Below, in pieces: positions 46,098-56,430 of a DNA stretch of 64,000 nt. A program made the position numbers and the translations under genes. Under the pieces are notes generated by a model. The model had not been told where the DNA came from and searched no databases. It was given only the letters and a program-made list of their open reading frames with translations. Source of the stretch: Planctomycetaceae bacterium (GTDB lineage: Bacteria; Planctomycetota; Planctomycetia; Planctomycetales; Planctomycetaceae); assembly GCA_020638955.1 (NCBI GenBank), contig JACKHO010000002.1, positions 558,001 through 622,000 of the forward strand. The letters run 5' to 3'. Position 1 is the stretch's first letter. The number at the start of each line of letters is the position of its first letter.

Positions 46098-47018
46098 TTA
46101 CCGGTTTCGCAATCGACGGCTGACGTCGTTCATGAACCGGCGTTCTTCGTCAGTGAGGCTGCCTTCCCCATTCAGGCTGATTTTCGCAAGCAGGTCTTCC
46201 ATGCGCTGCTGTTCGGCGGAGGTGAGTTTGGAATGATTCTGCGTTTGCTGCCGTGGAGGATGGTATTGGTCCGGATCGTCATAAATGTTCAGGTGGGAAG
46301 TGGTTTTCCATCCGGTGAATCGCGAAATCAAATCCATGAAATGCCAGCCGCGCAGGGCATAGACCAGAGCGAACGCCATGCCGGCGAGGTGCGCCGCGTG
46401 TGCCACATTGTCGCCACGACCGAGACCGGTCAATTCACGAATGAGCGGATACAAATCGAAACCCGCATACAAAATGGCAAGCCAACGCGACGAAATGGGA
46501 AATATTCCATAGATGTACCACTTCTGTTCTGGCCAGTAGATTGCGTACAGAACAATCAGACCCGCAACAGCGCCTGACGCACCAATACAGGGATTCCATT
46601 GGCCGCTCACGGCGCACCAGGCAATGTAACCGGCACCCGAAACGACGCCGGCCACGAGATAAAACGCCAGGAACTCACGCCATCCGATGCGGGACTGCAG
46701 GCGGCTCCCCGTCATCCACAGCACAAACATGTTGACGAAAATGTGGAGAAGTTCCTTGGGGGCATGCAGGAAATCGTATGTGGTTAATCGCCAAATCTGT
46801 CCACGCAGGACGAGTTCGGGGGACAACTGCATCCAGTCGGAAACAGTGCTTTCCTCACCAAAGTCACCGTAGCTGGTCAGTTGTTGCAGAATAAAGACAC
46901 ACACGTTGGCCACGATGAGCGTGGTCACAATGTCGTAATCCCACGGCGCAGGTCGACCTCCACCCCAGTTGGTGGACGCCTTTTCGTCCCGCATGTATTC
47001 GCGGTTATCCAATCCCAT
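46098..47018 (-). CDS. Rhomboid-family intramembrane serine protease
   Basis: The 306-residue protein has about six membrane helices. The serine nucleophile is in NPCIGASGAVAGLIVLYAIY (GASG, near residue 145) and the catalytic His in NVAHAAHLAGMAFALVYAL (near residue 205). An intramembrane W-R-x-x-T-Y-D/x-F-L-H motif (QIWRLTTYDFLHA) also fits the family. After the last helix, a cytoplasmic tail of about 75 residues ends in a helical module (LTSAEQQRMEDLLAKISLNG), which resembles a tail seen in other planctomycete rhomboids. It probably cleaves single-pass membrane proteins. It is separated from argJ by 258 bases. Confidence 0.93.
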   Translation of the reverse strand: MGLDNREYMRDEKASTNWGGGRPAPWDYDIVTTLIVANVCVFILQQLTSYGDFGEESTVSDWMQLSPELVLRGQIWRLTTYDFLHAPKELLHIFVNMFVLWMTGSRLQSRIGWREFLAFYLVAGVVSGAGYIAWCAVSGQWNPCIGASGAVAGLIVLYAIYWPEQKWYIYGIFPISSRWLAILYAGFDLYPLIRELTGLGRGDNVAHAAHLAGMAFALVYALRGWHFMDLISRFTGWKTTSHLNIYDDPDQYHPPRQQTQNHSKLTSAEQQRMEDLLAKISLNGEGSLTDEERRFMNDVSRRLRNR

Positions 47019-47276
47019 GGCTGATTCGTTTCGTCGATCGGTTTTGGGGCAGCATTGCTGAGTTACGTGCTGAAATCGATTTCAGCCAGCGAATAGTACG
47101 CTGAACAGCATGCTCGCACCAAGGGTGAACGTAAACCAGTCACAACACGAATATCGCATGACCTGACACTGATGCTGAGATTGAGTCGGTAGAGAATCGC
47201 CGAAGCCCATCAGCGTTAAGCCACCAGCGACAATTCTTACGATGTTCCATTCGCTTCTCAAAAAGTCGCGAGGCGG

Positions 47277-48473
47277 CTACGTCGTGTAGTCCGCATTCAG
47301 CCTGATGTATTCCGCCGTCAAATCGCAGGTCCAGTAGGTGGCAGATTCTTCGCCGAGCGTGAACTGCAGGTCGATGACCACTTCACCGGTTTTCATGGCG
47401 GCGGAAACGGTTGCTTCGTCGAATTCAACCGGGGTGCCCGACTCGTACAGTGAATGGTCGTTGACTTTCAGTGAGCAATCCTGCTCGTTGAACATTACAC
47501 CGGAGTAACCTGCGGCGGACACAATGCGGCCCCAGTTGGGGTCGTTACCGGTAATGGCCGTTTTGACGAGAGGACTCTCACACACGATTTTGGCAATGCG
47601 TGCAGCTTCGGCCCGCGTGGGGAGACCTTTGACGTTTACAGTCACAAAATGCTCGGCTCCTTCGGCGTCGCGAATAATCTTTTGGGCGAGGTCCCGGCAG
47701 GTGCGGAAAATTGCGGCGCGGAGCAGTTGTCGGTCGGAGTCGGTCTGGCAGGCGACGTCCGACTTCCCGTTGGCCAGCAGTAGCACGGTGTCGCTCGTGC
47801 TCGTGTGGCCTTCGACGCTAATGCAGTTGAAGCTGCGGTCGGCAGAGTAACGGAGGGATTCGGTTGCCTCTGGGGCGTCGAGGTGTGCGTCGGTCATAAT
47901 GACCGAGAGCATGGTCGCCATGTTGGGAGCAATCATGGCGGCCCCTTTGGCGAGGCCAGCCACGGTGACTTTGCCGCCGGAAAGTTCGATGGTTTCAGAA
48001 TACGCTTTGGGTACGGTGTCCGTCGTCATCATGCCGCGAGCCGCATCCCAGAACGCTTCTGTTGTTCCGGCAAGTTTGGCTGCCGCGGCGGGAATTCCAG
48101 CGGTCAGTTTTTCCATGGGGAGAAAGTGGCCGATGACTCCCGTCGAGCAGACGAGAATATCCTCTGCGTTGCAGCCGATTTCACTGGCGACCAGTGCGGT
48201 CATGGTTTTGGCGTCCGCAATTCCCCGTTCGCCGGTGCAGGCATTTGAATTACCGGAATTAATGACGACTCCCCGCACTGTCGTGGAAGGAAGCCGGCTG
48301 CGGGACACGGTGACAGGTGCTCCGACGACGCGATTCTGCGTGAACACTCCAGCCGCAGCGCACGGTGATTCAGAGACCAGTAAAACCAAGTCGTTCGCTG
48401 ATTTGTTTGACTTCACACCGCAGTGCAGCCCCGACGCCAGGAATCCTTGAGGAAGAACGATATCAGCAGCCAT
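47277..48473 (-). CDS. argJ: Bifunctional ornithine acetyltransferase / N-acetylglutamate synthase
   Basis: The 398-residue protein moves the acetyl group from N-acetylornithine to glutamate in arginine synthesis. The start MAADIVLPQGFLASGLHCGV fits the family; an upstream GTG at 48530 is less likely. NSGNSNACTGERG (oxyanion region, near 85) and KGAAMIAPNMATML (about 178-191), where Thr is the self-cleavage nucleophile separating alpha and beta chains, are both present. SVEGHTSTSDTVLLLANG and GNDPNWGRIVSAAGYSG are further conserved segments. No other arg gene is nearby. The second activity (acetyl-CoA use) cannot be judged from sequence alone. Confidence 0.95.
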   Translation of the reverse strand: MAADIVLPQGFLASGLHCGVKSNKSANDLVLLVSESPCAAAGVFTQNRVVGAPVTVSRSRLPSTTVRGVVINSGNSNACTGERGIADAKTMTALVASEIGCNAEDILVCSTGVIGHFLPMEKLTAGIPAAAAKLAGTTEAFWDAARGMMTTDTVPKAYSETIELSGGKVTVAGLAKGAAMIAPNMATMLSVIMTDAHLDAPEATESLRYSADRSFNCISVEGHTSTSDTVLLLANGKSDVACQTDSDRQLLRAAIFRTCRDLAQKIIRDAEGAEHFVTVNVKGLPTRAEAARIAKIVCESPLVKTAITGNDPNWGRIVSAAGYSGVMFNEQDCSLKVNDHSLYESGTPVEFDEATVSAAMKTGEVVIDLQFTLGEESATYWTCDLTAEYIRLNADYTT

Positions 48474-48534
48474 TGAGGGCAACGCCTTGTGAGTAGGGGT
48501 ATTTAGTGAGTGGAACCTGACCACAGACACCAGT

Positions 48535-50070
48535 CTACTCGATAAGTTCGGTCCCGCGAGTTTCCGGAGCGAGCCAAATTACTAAAACCCCGACAAGGTA
48601 CACCATCACCATGACACTGCAGGCTTTGGGATAGTCGTCTTGAAACAGTTGCATGAGTGCAATTTGCTGTAATGCACCGGCTGCCGCGAGAATTCTTCCA
48701 AAGTTGAAAGCAAATCCCTGTCCCGTAGCGCGCACGCGAGTCGGGAAGAGTTCTGGTAAGTAGAGTGGTAGCCAGCCGTAAAACGACGCGGTTAAGCCGC
48801 CTGCAAAAAAGGCGGTAATGAGGAACTGAGTTCCATAGCCATCGTTTAACTGGTACAGCGCCAGCACGGAAACCAAAGACAGGACGCACATTCCGATGTA
48901 GGTGATGCGACGTCCAAAAGTGTGCCCCAGCAGTGCCGCGCCAATTGTCCCCAGAATTGCGCCGGTGCCTGTTACAATTTGAGTCCATTCTTTCGCGTGC
49001 GTATAACTGGTTCCTTCCGCAAGCTTAGCAGCCCAGGGGGAGGCCCACTGGAGGGAGCCCCACGTTCCCATGAGCGCGATACCGCTTAACGAGGCCCCCA
49101 CGAGCATCATGGCAATGACGGAACGTCCCCCGACTGCTTTGAGACCGGTGGTGACACCGGAAGCTTTTGCCCGCGAGAGATACCTCATGACCGGGTACAT
49201 GTAGCCGACAATTGCGACTCCCAGCAGGGGGAGAAACGTAACCCAGCGAACAGTCCAGGTGATGTTCTCGTTGGCCCAAAGATAAATCATTCCAAGCGGT
49301 CCCAGTGAGCCGAACACAACCCCCAGCAAATCCTGCGTGGCCCAATGGCCCGTGCTTCCCTTCTCCTTTTCCTCCAGCCAGCGTTCAGACTCTGGAACGA
49401 GAACACGAATGAAGAATGTCAATAATGCCGGGATTGCTCCACAAACCATCAGCATTCGCCAGGCATCGTTCGCCATCAACGTGGTGGTCAGCCCCGAGGG
49501 AAGGCCGACCGTCACAAGCATGTTGTGCAGACTGTCGACAAAACTATTGAGCGACATACTCACGACAGCAATCAAAACGAAGCCCACGTTTGACGCAGCA
49601 CCAATGAGCCCGGCCAGCCAGCCGCGCGAGTTGGAGGGCCACAACTCCATGACCAAAGACACGCCAAGTGCCCATTCGCCCCCCATCCCCAGCGACGCGA
49701 CGAACCGCCACAGAAACAATTGCTGGATGGATGTCACCGTTCCGCATAATCCGCTGAACAGCGCATAGGTCAGAACGCTCAGGGCCATCGCTCGAACGCG
49801 TCCCAATCGATCACCCAGCCATCCAAAAAGGACCCCGCCTGTAGCGGCCCCAACTAGAAAGTTGGCGGTCATCACGGCGTACCAGAGTTTGACCGACTGC
49901 TCTTGGACTGGATTCAGTGTTGTTTCTGATGAAGCAGAAAACAGCACCTCTTTGAGTGCGGGACGTGCAGCGAGCGGAAACAGGCCCATTTCCAGACCGT
50001 CAAACATCCAACCCAGAATGGCGGCACTCAGTGCCAGCCAGCGTCCTGTCGTCGTTAACCGGGATTCCAT
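48535..50070 (-). CDS. Major facilitator superfamily transporter
   Basis: The 511-residue protein has the 12-helix MFS layout. The conserved loop 2-3 motif is visible in GGVLFGWLGDRLGRVRAMAL (residues about 75-95). A similar D-R/G-R pattern follows helix 8 (ALLGHTFGRRITYIG). It resembles the sugar-porter/NanT-like group with a long N-terminal helix pair (GWMFDGLEMGLFPLAARPAL, D and G in helix 1). No ligand can be inferred. It ends 62 bases before the argJ start and may be co-transcribed with it. Confidence 0.88.
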   Translation of the reverse strand: MESRLTTTGRWLALSAAILGWMFDGLEMGLFPLAARPALKEVLFSASSETTLNPVQEQSVKLWYAVMTANFLVGAATGGVLFGWLGDRLGRVRAMALSVLTYALFSGLCGTVTSIQQLFLWRFVASLGMGGEWALGVSLVMELWPSNSRGWLAGLIGAASNVGFVLIAVVSMSLNSFVDSLHNMLVTVGLPSGLTTTLMANDAWRMLMVCGAIPALLTFFIRVLVPESERWLEEKEKGSTGHWATQDLLGVVFGSLGPLGMIYLWANENITWTVRWVTFLPLLGVAIVGYMYPVMRYLSRAKASGVTTGLKAVGGRSVIAMMLVGASLSGIALMGTWGSLQWASPWAAKLAEGTSYTHAKEWTQIVTGTGAILGTIGAALLGHTFGRRITYIGMCVLSLVSVLALYQLNDGYGTQFLITAFFAGGLTASFYGWLPLYLPELFPTRVRATGQGFAFNFGRILAAAGALQQIALMQLFQDDYPKACSVMVMVYLVGVLVIWLAPETRGTELIE

Positions 50071-50330
50071 AGCTCACCAGAAGCAAAACATGATTCGTGC
50101 AAAGGAGTTACGCAGGGTAGCGAACCAGAAACAAATCAAACAGTTTGGATGCAAAATTCTCTGCCAGCTGAGCGTTGATGCGAACTGCATCGTCTGTTCG
50201 TAGCGATACTTGCTGCAGTTTTCGCCGTTGACTCATTTCGGAAATCTGGGGTATTTTCCTGCCCAAGTGTCGGCGGCGCGGTTTGTTGCGCCCTCATTTG
50301 CCGGCATTTTCGCTGTCAGGAGCAGACGAA

Positions 50331-52244
50331 ATGAACAGGGATGGATCCCAAGGCCCGTACCCCGGACCTCTCGGCAAACGCACGCCATTGGAAAAACTCT
50401 ACGACTGGTGGAACCGCAAGGATGACCCCACCATTCACTTCTTCTTTGGCCTGCTTCTGGTCCACGTTCTGTTGTGGACACTGCTGCCCATGGTGCTGCA
50501 CCACAATCCTTCGAAGGAAACGTTGCAGTTGCTGACCCTCGGTCGTCAGTGGGCCTGGGGATATCATCAGCAAGCGCCGCTGCCCGCGTGGCTGGCCATT
50601 GCTTCCTGCACATTGACTGGAACCGCCGTCTGGCCGACGTATCTGCTGGGATCCATTTCCGGCGCTGTTTGCATTTACTGTGCGTGGATTCTGGGACGCG
50701 AATTCCTGAAGCCGTGGACCGCAGTTTGTGCCGCGATTTCCATGGAAGCATGTCTGTACTTTAACTACACCGTACCGGTCCTCAGTAGTGAAATGATTGG
50801 CCGTACGTTCTGGGCACTGGCTGTTCTCGCCTTCTTCGCCGCAATTCGCTCGGGTCGACGCACACACTGGGTGCAGACGGCCATTTGCCTCGGATTCGGT
50901 TTACTGTGTCGCTACGACACGGCATTACTGATTGGTGCCATGCTGCTGTTCACGTTCTGGAACGAACGGGCCCGCAAATGCTGGGACACCTCCCGACCGT
51001 TTCTCGCGGCTGCCATTACTTTCGGCATTGTGTTCTTCCACGGCTGGTGGGTCATGGATCACATCAAAGGGGCCGATCTTTCCTTCACCGACTATCTGTT
51101 GGCCTCGGAGCAGTCTGCGGAAGCAACGACGCATCCGCTGGTAGAAGCACTCGCGCTGCTCCCAGTACTCATCGTACTGTCACCGCTGGTCAACTGGCTG
51201 AGCCCCACAGAAGAAAACGTCGACGACGAACGGGAACTCGTTCGCCAGTACCTCGTCTGGGTTTCATTCATGCCGCCGGCGATCATGGCGGCGTTGGCGC
51301 TCGTCAACGGATTGCGTATCGACTCACTCTGGATGAGTCCGCTGTGGATATACGGTGGAGTTCTGTTCGTACTCTGGAGTCGTCTTGAAGAGACGCGTTT
51401 TGCATGGCGTCGAACCCTCGTCTGGACCGGAACAGCCTGCGGTATCATTGGTGGAACAGCTTTCGCGACCTATGCCCTGTTTCCTCCTTCTTTGGAAGAT
51501 GGTTGCGAAGTCCACTATCCCGGTGCCCAACTCGCCCAACTGGTTCGCAATACGTGGGACAACAGTTATCCCGGCTACGAACTGAAGGTCGTGGGAGGTG
51601 ACTGGTGGCATGCGGGCAACGCTTCCTGGTTCAACTCACAGCATCCTTACGTTTACGCGAATCTCGACACCAACGAGAGCCCCTTCATGCGGGATGACAA
51701 GTTCCAGCAGACGGGCGGAGTGATTGTGCTCGACGGCGCGGTCGAGAATGCCGCTCTGGAATCGCGAATTGCTCAAATCTCGCCATTCGCCACAGTCCTG
51801 GAGCCGATGCAACTCAACTGGCAACACACGGCTGTGAACACCGAACCAGTTACGGTGAAACTGGTCATGGTGCCTCCCGCTCAGGTTGCCAAGGAAATTG
51901 AAGCGGCCCGAGCGTTGTTGCAGTTGGAAACTCCCACCGCAGCCACGTCCACCATTCCAGAGGGCCAGACACTCTTCTTCCCGACACAACCGTCACCGCA
52001 ACGAGATGTTGTCGAGGATGAGGAGTTCTCGCCGACGGCGTTCTTCCCACCTGCGGCACAACCTGCTCAGGAAAACGCTGTCTTCCAACCGCCTCGTCAG
52101 CATCCGGGATTAACGCAGCCGCAACAGGCCGTTGCCCCACAACCGCAAACGACTCCGAACTCGGCGCCCACACAAATTACCGAACGGCCTCAGGACAACT
52201 CAGGCGACGTCATCCCGTCGTTCATGTTTAAGCCGCGGAATTAG
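50331..52244 (+). CDS. GT39/ArnT-like membrane glycosyltransferase with Pro/Gln-rich tail
   Basis: The 637-residue protein has about ten membrane helices after a cytoplasmic start. Early acidic and aromatic residues (TLLPMVLHHNPSKETLQLLT) and RTFWALAVLAFFAAIRSGRR fit the PMT/ArnT superfamily, which uses polyprenyl-linked sugars as donors. The last 110 residues are Pro/Gln/Thr-rich and probably disordered, which is unusual for the family. AGGAG lies before the ATG; an upstream in-frame start at 50283 has none. The neighbour at 52353 is a related enzyme, so the two may glycosylate the same lipid or protein. Confidence 0.8.
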   Translation: MNRDGSQGPYPGPLGKRTPLEKLYDWWNRKDDPTIHFFFGLLLVHVLLWTLLPMVLHHNPSKETLQLLTLGRQWAWGYHQQAPLPAWLAIASCTLTGTAVWPTYLLGSISGAVCIYCAWILGREFLKPWTAVCAAISMEACLYFNYTVPVLSSEMIGRTFWALAVLAFFAAIRSGRRTHWVQTAICLGFGLLCRYDTALLIGAMLLFTFWNERARKCWDTSRPFLAAAITFGIVFFHGWWVMDHIKGADLSFTDYLLASEQSAEATTHPLVEALALLPVLIVLSPLVNWLSPTEENVDDERELVRQYLVWVSFMPPAIMAALALVNGLRIDSLWMSPLWIYGGVLFVLWSRLEETRFAWRRTLVWTGTACGIIGGTAFATYALFPPSLEDGCEVHYPGAQLAQLVRNTWDNSYPGYELKVVGGDWWHAGNASWFNSQHPYVYANLDTNESPFMRDDKFQQTGGVIVLDGAVENAALESRIAQISPFATVLEPMQLNWQHTAVNTEPVTVKLVMVPPAQVAKEIEAARALLQLETPTAATSTIPEGQTLFFPTQPSPQRDVVEDEEFSPTAFFPPAAQPAQENAVFQPPRQHPGLTQPQQAVAPQPQTTPNSAPTQITERPQDNSGDVIPSFMFKPRN

Positions 52245-52284
52245 GCTTCATTTAGAACGCGGTGGCGCGGGGAAAACTCGGGCC

Positions 52285-52303
52285 CGAGGCCTTACGGCCT
52301 TCG
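52285..52303 (+). terminator. Small hairpin after the first glycosyltransferase gene
   Basis: A short imperfect stem (CGAGGCC with GGCCTTCG, one bulge) lies about 40 bases after the stop. There is no T-run, and the call is weak. Confidence 0.3.
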
Positions 52304-52352
52304 GCTCAGGAAGTAAGTGCAAAAGTATTGCCACGAGAATGGACTCTCAGAC

Positions 52353-54241
52353 ATGACCGCCGACATTCCCACAGGGCAGCCCCGACCAAAATCAAACTCG
52401 TTTGCCATTGGTTTGATTCTGCTCGTCTCGGCAGCAACCTTTTTCACGAGTCTGGGCGGTGCGAGCCTGTGGGATCAGGATGAAGGCTTCTTTGCGTCGA
52501 CCGCCCTGGAAATGCATCGCCGCGGCGACTGGATTGTCCCCACGTTCAATGGTGAGCTCTTCGGACACAAGCCACCGTTCATGTTCTGGATGATGCGGCT
52601 TGGCTTCCTGATGTTCGGTGAAAACGAACTTGGGGCACGGTTCTTTTCCGCCTGCTTCGGCACGCTGACTGCAATCGTCACGTTCCTCATTGGACGTACG
52701 CTGTTCAAAGCGGATTCGACGGGACAAAGACTGTCTCATCGCCCCGAGTTCTGGGGCGGGATCATAATGGCGAGTTGTCTGATGTTTGGCGTCGTGTCGC
52801 GCGCCGCCACGCCTGACAGTTTTCTCGTCTGCTGGATTGCCATCGCACTGCTCGCGTATGTCCGCAGTGTGCCAACAATTTGGACCACTACTGCCGAGGT
52901 ATCATCGACATCATTCCTGCCGACAACCTGGGCAGGATGGCTCGCGATTTACAGTGCGATGGGTGTCGCTGTGCTGGTGAAAGGCCCCATTGGAATTCTG
53001 CTGCCGGGTGCGACCATTGGGTTGTTTGTCATTCTGTCGACGCTCAACCGAGGTTCCACAGCGGCGGGCACGTCGCGTCTGTGGTCATGGATTCGAGGAC
53101 TGTTTACCTCACGTGGCTCCCGTGGCGAACCGCCTGGAACATGCATCCGTTTCTGGCAATCGCGGTTGTGCTCGTTGTCGCAGGACCATGGTTCGCGCTG
53201 GTGGGTTGGAAAACAAACGGCAAGTTCCTCGTCGAATTCTTCGGAACACACAACGTCGGTCGTTTTCTGCAGCCAATGGAAAATCATCGTGGACCGCTGT
53301 GGTATTACATCCCGGTGACACTCGTGGGATTCTTCCCCTGGTCAATGTTCGCCGTTCCCGTTGCGTGGCGGACCCTGCATGACTTGTGGACCAGCAAAAC
53401 GATTCAGCCCGCTCGGCTGTTCCTGTTCTGTTGGCTGGTTGTCATGGTTGGATTCTTTTCCATTGCCAGCACCAAGCTTCCGAGCTATGTGCTACCGGCC
53501 TATCCCGCACTTGCCCTTCTAACCGCCAGCTGGCTCGTTGACTGGCAAACTGCGCGAGCAAACATCTGGGCAGGATGGCCTCTCATCGGCACTTCGATTT
53601 TCGCCTTCGTCGGCGTGGGAATTCTCGTGGCCATCCCCCTACTGGGAATGAAAGTCAACGACCAGACAATTGCTTCGCTGGTTAACCTCAACGAAGACGT
53701 CCTTGGCGAAACCCTGCCGCTCATGTCCATTGGACTTCTGCCGCTGACATTTGGAATTGCCGCAATTGTGTTGATGCGGCGTCGCTCACCTGAGTGGGCC
53801 AGCGGAGCGATTGCCGTTGGCAGTGCCTTGTTCTGCGTCGCGCTATTGAGCTTTGGTGCAGGGCGGGTTGATCGTCACCAGTTCACCGCCGAGGTCACTC
53901 GCGAGGCCGACCACAGTCGTGCCGCAGATACGCAAGTCGCGACGTTTTGCTACTTCCAGCCGAGCATGGTGTTCTACAGCTCCGAGCCGGTTTCCCGATT
54001 GTTTGAAATCGAAGAAACCGAAACGCATCTCAACACACCGGGCAGCACGCTCATTATGACGAGCGAAGGTCAGGCGGTGTTTGAAGACAAGTCTGATGTG
54101 CCACTCGAAGTGATTGCCTCGCGCCCCAATTTTCCGAAACCGGGGAACCTTTTGCTGGTTCGACGAGCAGATGAGAATCAGGAAGTCACTCCACCCATTC
54201 GCGACGCGTCCGTCCAGCCTGCACACTTCGAGGTTCAATAG
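52353..54241 (+). pseudogene. Second GT39/ArnT-like glycosyltransferase, single-base frameshift
   Basis: The intact protein would be about 630 residues. Frame one (52353 to about 53110) carries GASLWDQDEGFFASTALEMH, with the Asp-Glu of the first loop typical of ArnT, and HKPPFMFWMMRLGFL. Frame two (from about 53095 to 54241) continues with WNMHPFLAIAVVLVVAGPWF and GTHNVGRFLQPMENHRGPLW, the usual downstream helices and periplasmic loop, and a C-terminal beta-rich domain. The switch lies between about 53090 and 53130 and fits loss of one base. As with the transaldolase gene, this may be real or an error. Two proteins could be made if neither is corrected. Confidence 0.8.
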
Positions 54242-54669
54242 TCGCCAATTTGCTTTCGCATTTTTTGATGCGGAATGCCGGCTTCCATGAATTCCGATCC
54301 TTCGTTGACGTATCCGAGCGACTCGTAAAACGGAATGACATCCCGCTGCGCGTGGAGCCAGAGGAACTCGACGTCGCGGTCGCGGGCCAGAGACTCCAGT
54401 CGCTGCATGAGTCGTTTGCCAAGACCAAGACCTCGCCACGGCTTGCGTACAGCAACGCGACCAACCTTCCCCTGCTTTTCCCAGTCAACCCGAGCCGTTC
54501 CGACCGGCTCACCTTCAGACAGCGCCAGCAAATGCTGGCACAGGGAATCTCGGTCATCGGCTTCGAGTGATTCGGGTACCGACTGTTCAAAGACAAACAC
54601 CTCCTGCCGCACCAGCTTCAGCTCTGCGAAATGCCTGTCGAATGATGTCTCAATGATTTCAATCAACAC
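54235..54669 (-). CDS. GNAT-family N-acetyltransferase (ElaA/YjcF-like)
   Basis: The 144-residue protein has a GNAT fold: an N-terminal VFVFEQSVPESLEADDRDSL helix-strand region as in YjcF/ElaA proteins, VGTARVDWEKQGKVGRVAV, the acetyl-CoA loop KPWRGLGLGKRLMQRL (about 75-90) and LHAQRDVIPFYESLGYVNEG. Its stop end overlaps the last seven bases of the convergent glycosyltransferase gene. Substrate is unknown; small molecules or tRNA-like targets are possible. Confidence 0.85.
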   Translation of the reverse strand: MLIEIIETSFDRHFAELKLVRQEVFVFEQSVPESLEADDRDSLCQHLLALSEGEPVGTARVDWEKQGKVGRVAVRKPWRGLGLGKRLMQRLESLARDRDVEFLWLHAQRDVIPFYESLGYVNEGSEFMEAGIPHQKMRKQIGDY

Positions 54670-54830
54670 GAGGTCCTTCAGGTAATCAGCTCGGCCCGGT
54701 ACATACGCGCCATGCCATACAGACTACAAAGGAATTGACCCGGCTGAAAACTCGGCCTATCCTTGGAATACCCCCCAGGTCGATATCCGAAATACCGACT
54801 GCCCGTTTCCCGCCCACTCATATCCTTCCT

Positions 54831-56210
54831 ATGTCCATGCTCAACCAGCAGTTCGGAACGGCTTTACCGCGCAGGAGTCTCCTGCAGGCGGGGGCGTGTT
54901 CTTTGCTGGGACTTGGGTTGCCGCAGTTGTTGTCGCATCAGGCTGTGGCCTCCGCGGGCGGAAGTTTTGGGGCAGCAAAGCGGTGCATTTTCATTTTCCT
55001 GTGGGGCGGCCCCAGCCACATCGACACGCTCGATCCCAAACCCGAAGCGCCGACTGACATTCGGGGAAGTTTCTCCCCCATCAACACATCGGTTCCCGGC
55101 GTGCAGGTTTCAGAGTTGTTGCCCAACATCGCACAGCGAATGCATGACGTCGCGGTCATTCGCTCGCTGAATCATACCGATCCCGCGCACTTGAGTAGTG
55201 CACATGCAGCCCTCACAGGGCAGCTCGCCCCCGTACCACGGAGCGACGCCGAACCGCCCAGTGAGCGAGATGCACCACACATCGGTTCGGTGGTTGCCCG
55301 GCTGCGGTCGGCTCCACGTGGCCTGCCTGGTTTTGTGACCATGCCGTGGATTGCCTATCACCCGGCGGCTCCGGGAGGCCAGGCTCCTGGACAGCGGGCA
55401 GGGTGGTTGGGACACAATTACGATCCCATGCTCGTGGAAGGTGATCCCTCGCAAAACCAATGGCGTGTTCCGGCCCTTCAGTTGCAAGATGCGTTGTCGG
55501 CCGAGCGGCTCAGCAGTCGCATGCAACTTCTCACCGACCTCGACGCTCAGCGGGCCGCGCTGAATGCGAGTGCGTCGGGTTTGGCCCTCAACGGCTTTCA
55601 GCAACAGGCGACCGAGTTATTGACCTCACCACGCGTGCGTGAAGCATTTTCCATCGACCAGGAAACTGAGGAAACACGCAACCGTTACGGGCGAAACATT
55701 CACGGGCAGTGCGTCTTGCTGGCACGCCGCTTGAGTGAACGCGGTGTGCCACTCGTCTGCGTGAACTGGCACAATGATGGACAGAATTTCTGGGACACGC
55801 ACGGCAACAACTTTAATCGCCTGAAGAATGACTTGTGTCCACCGTCCGATCAGGCGTTGGGCGCACTCATTGATGACCTCAAGTCGCGGGGATTGTTTGA
55901 AGAGACAGCCATTGCCTGGGTGGGTGAGTTTGGTCGTTCGCCAAAAATCAACGGCAGTGCCGGGCGCGAGCACCACCCCTTCTGCTTCTCCGGATTGTTG
56001 GCCGGAGCTGGGATTCGTGGGGGATCGGTCTTCGGCACAAGCGACTCACAAGGCGCGTATCCTGCGAGTGATCCCGTCTCACAGCACGACTACATGGCCA
56101 CGTTGCTGCATGTTTTGGGCGTAAGTGCCGAAGCCACACTCGCCGACCGCGAAGATCGACCACACCGCCTTTACGCGGGTAACGCCGTTCGCGACATTCT
56201 TCGTGCGTAG
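54831..56210 (+). CDS. DUF1501 protein with Tat signal
   Basis: The 459-residue protein starts with a Tat signal (PRRSLLQAGACSLLGLGLPQ, twin Arg at about residues 11-12). The DUF1501 pattern follows: CIFIFLWGGPSHIDTLDPKPEAP (about 47-69), an alkaline-phosphatase-like metal-binding start, then SLNHTDPAHLSSAHAALTG and WVGEFGRSPKINGSAGREHH near the C-terminus. These proteins are very common in planctomycetes, usually paired with DUF1549/DUF1553 cytochrome proteins, but no partner is beside it here. The ATG at 54831 is chosen to put the Tat motif near the start. Function is probably periplasmic; substrate unknown. Confidence 0.9.
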   Translation: MSMLNQQFGTALPRRSLLQAGACSLLGLGLPQLLSHQAVASAGGSFGAAKRCIFIFLWGGPSHIDTLDPKPEAPTDIRGSFSPINTSVPGVQVSELLPNIAQRMHDVAVIRSLNHTDPAHLSSAHAALTGQLAPVPRSDAEPPSERDAPHIGSVVARLRSAPRGLPGFVTMPWIAYHPAAPGGQAPGQRAGWLGHNYDPMLVEGDPSQNQWRVPALQLQDALSAERLSSRMQLLTDLDAQRAALNASASGLALNGFQQQATELLTSPRVREAFSIDQETEETRNRYGRNIHGQCVLLARRLSERGVPLVCVNWHNDGQNFWDTHGNNFNRLKNDLCPPSDQALGALIDDLKSRGLFEETAIAWVGEFGRSPKINGSAGREHHPFCFSGLLAGAGIRGGSVFGTSDSQGAYPASDPVSQHDYMATLLHVLGVSAEATLADREDRPHRLYAGNAVRDILRA

Positions 56211-56430
56211 ACAGAATTACTTGTAGAGTTGCTGCGGTTGCTCGGTTGTCTGGAACTGGTCCGAGCGGCGGAACTGGTGTTCGTTTTCGCTGCCGGTGGC
56301 CGTCTTTCACTTCTTTGGCGGCAGCCGAGAGTACAACCCCATTGTGATTGTCCTGCGTCCCTTTCGGTTTCCCAGAACATTTCGTCTCTGGCAGCCGTTT
56401 CGAGATTACCAGCATGGCAATCCCAGATCG

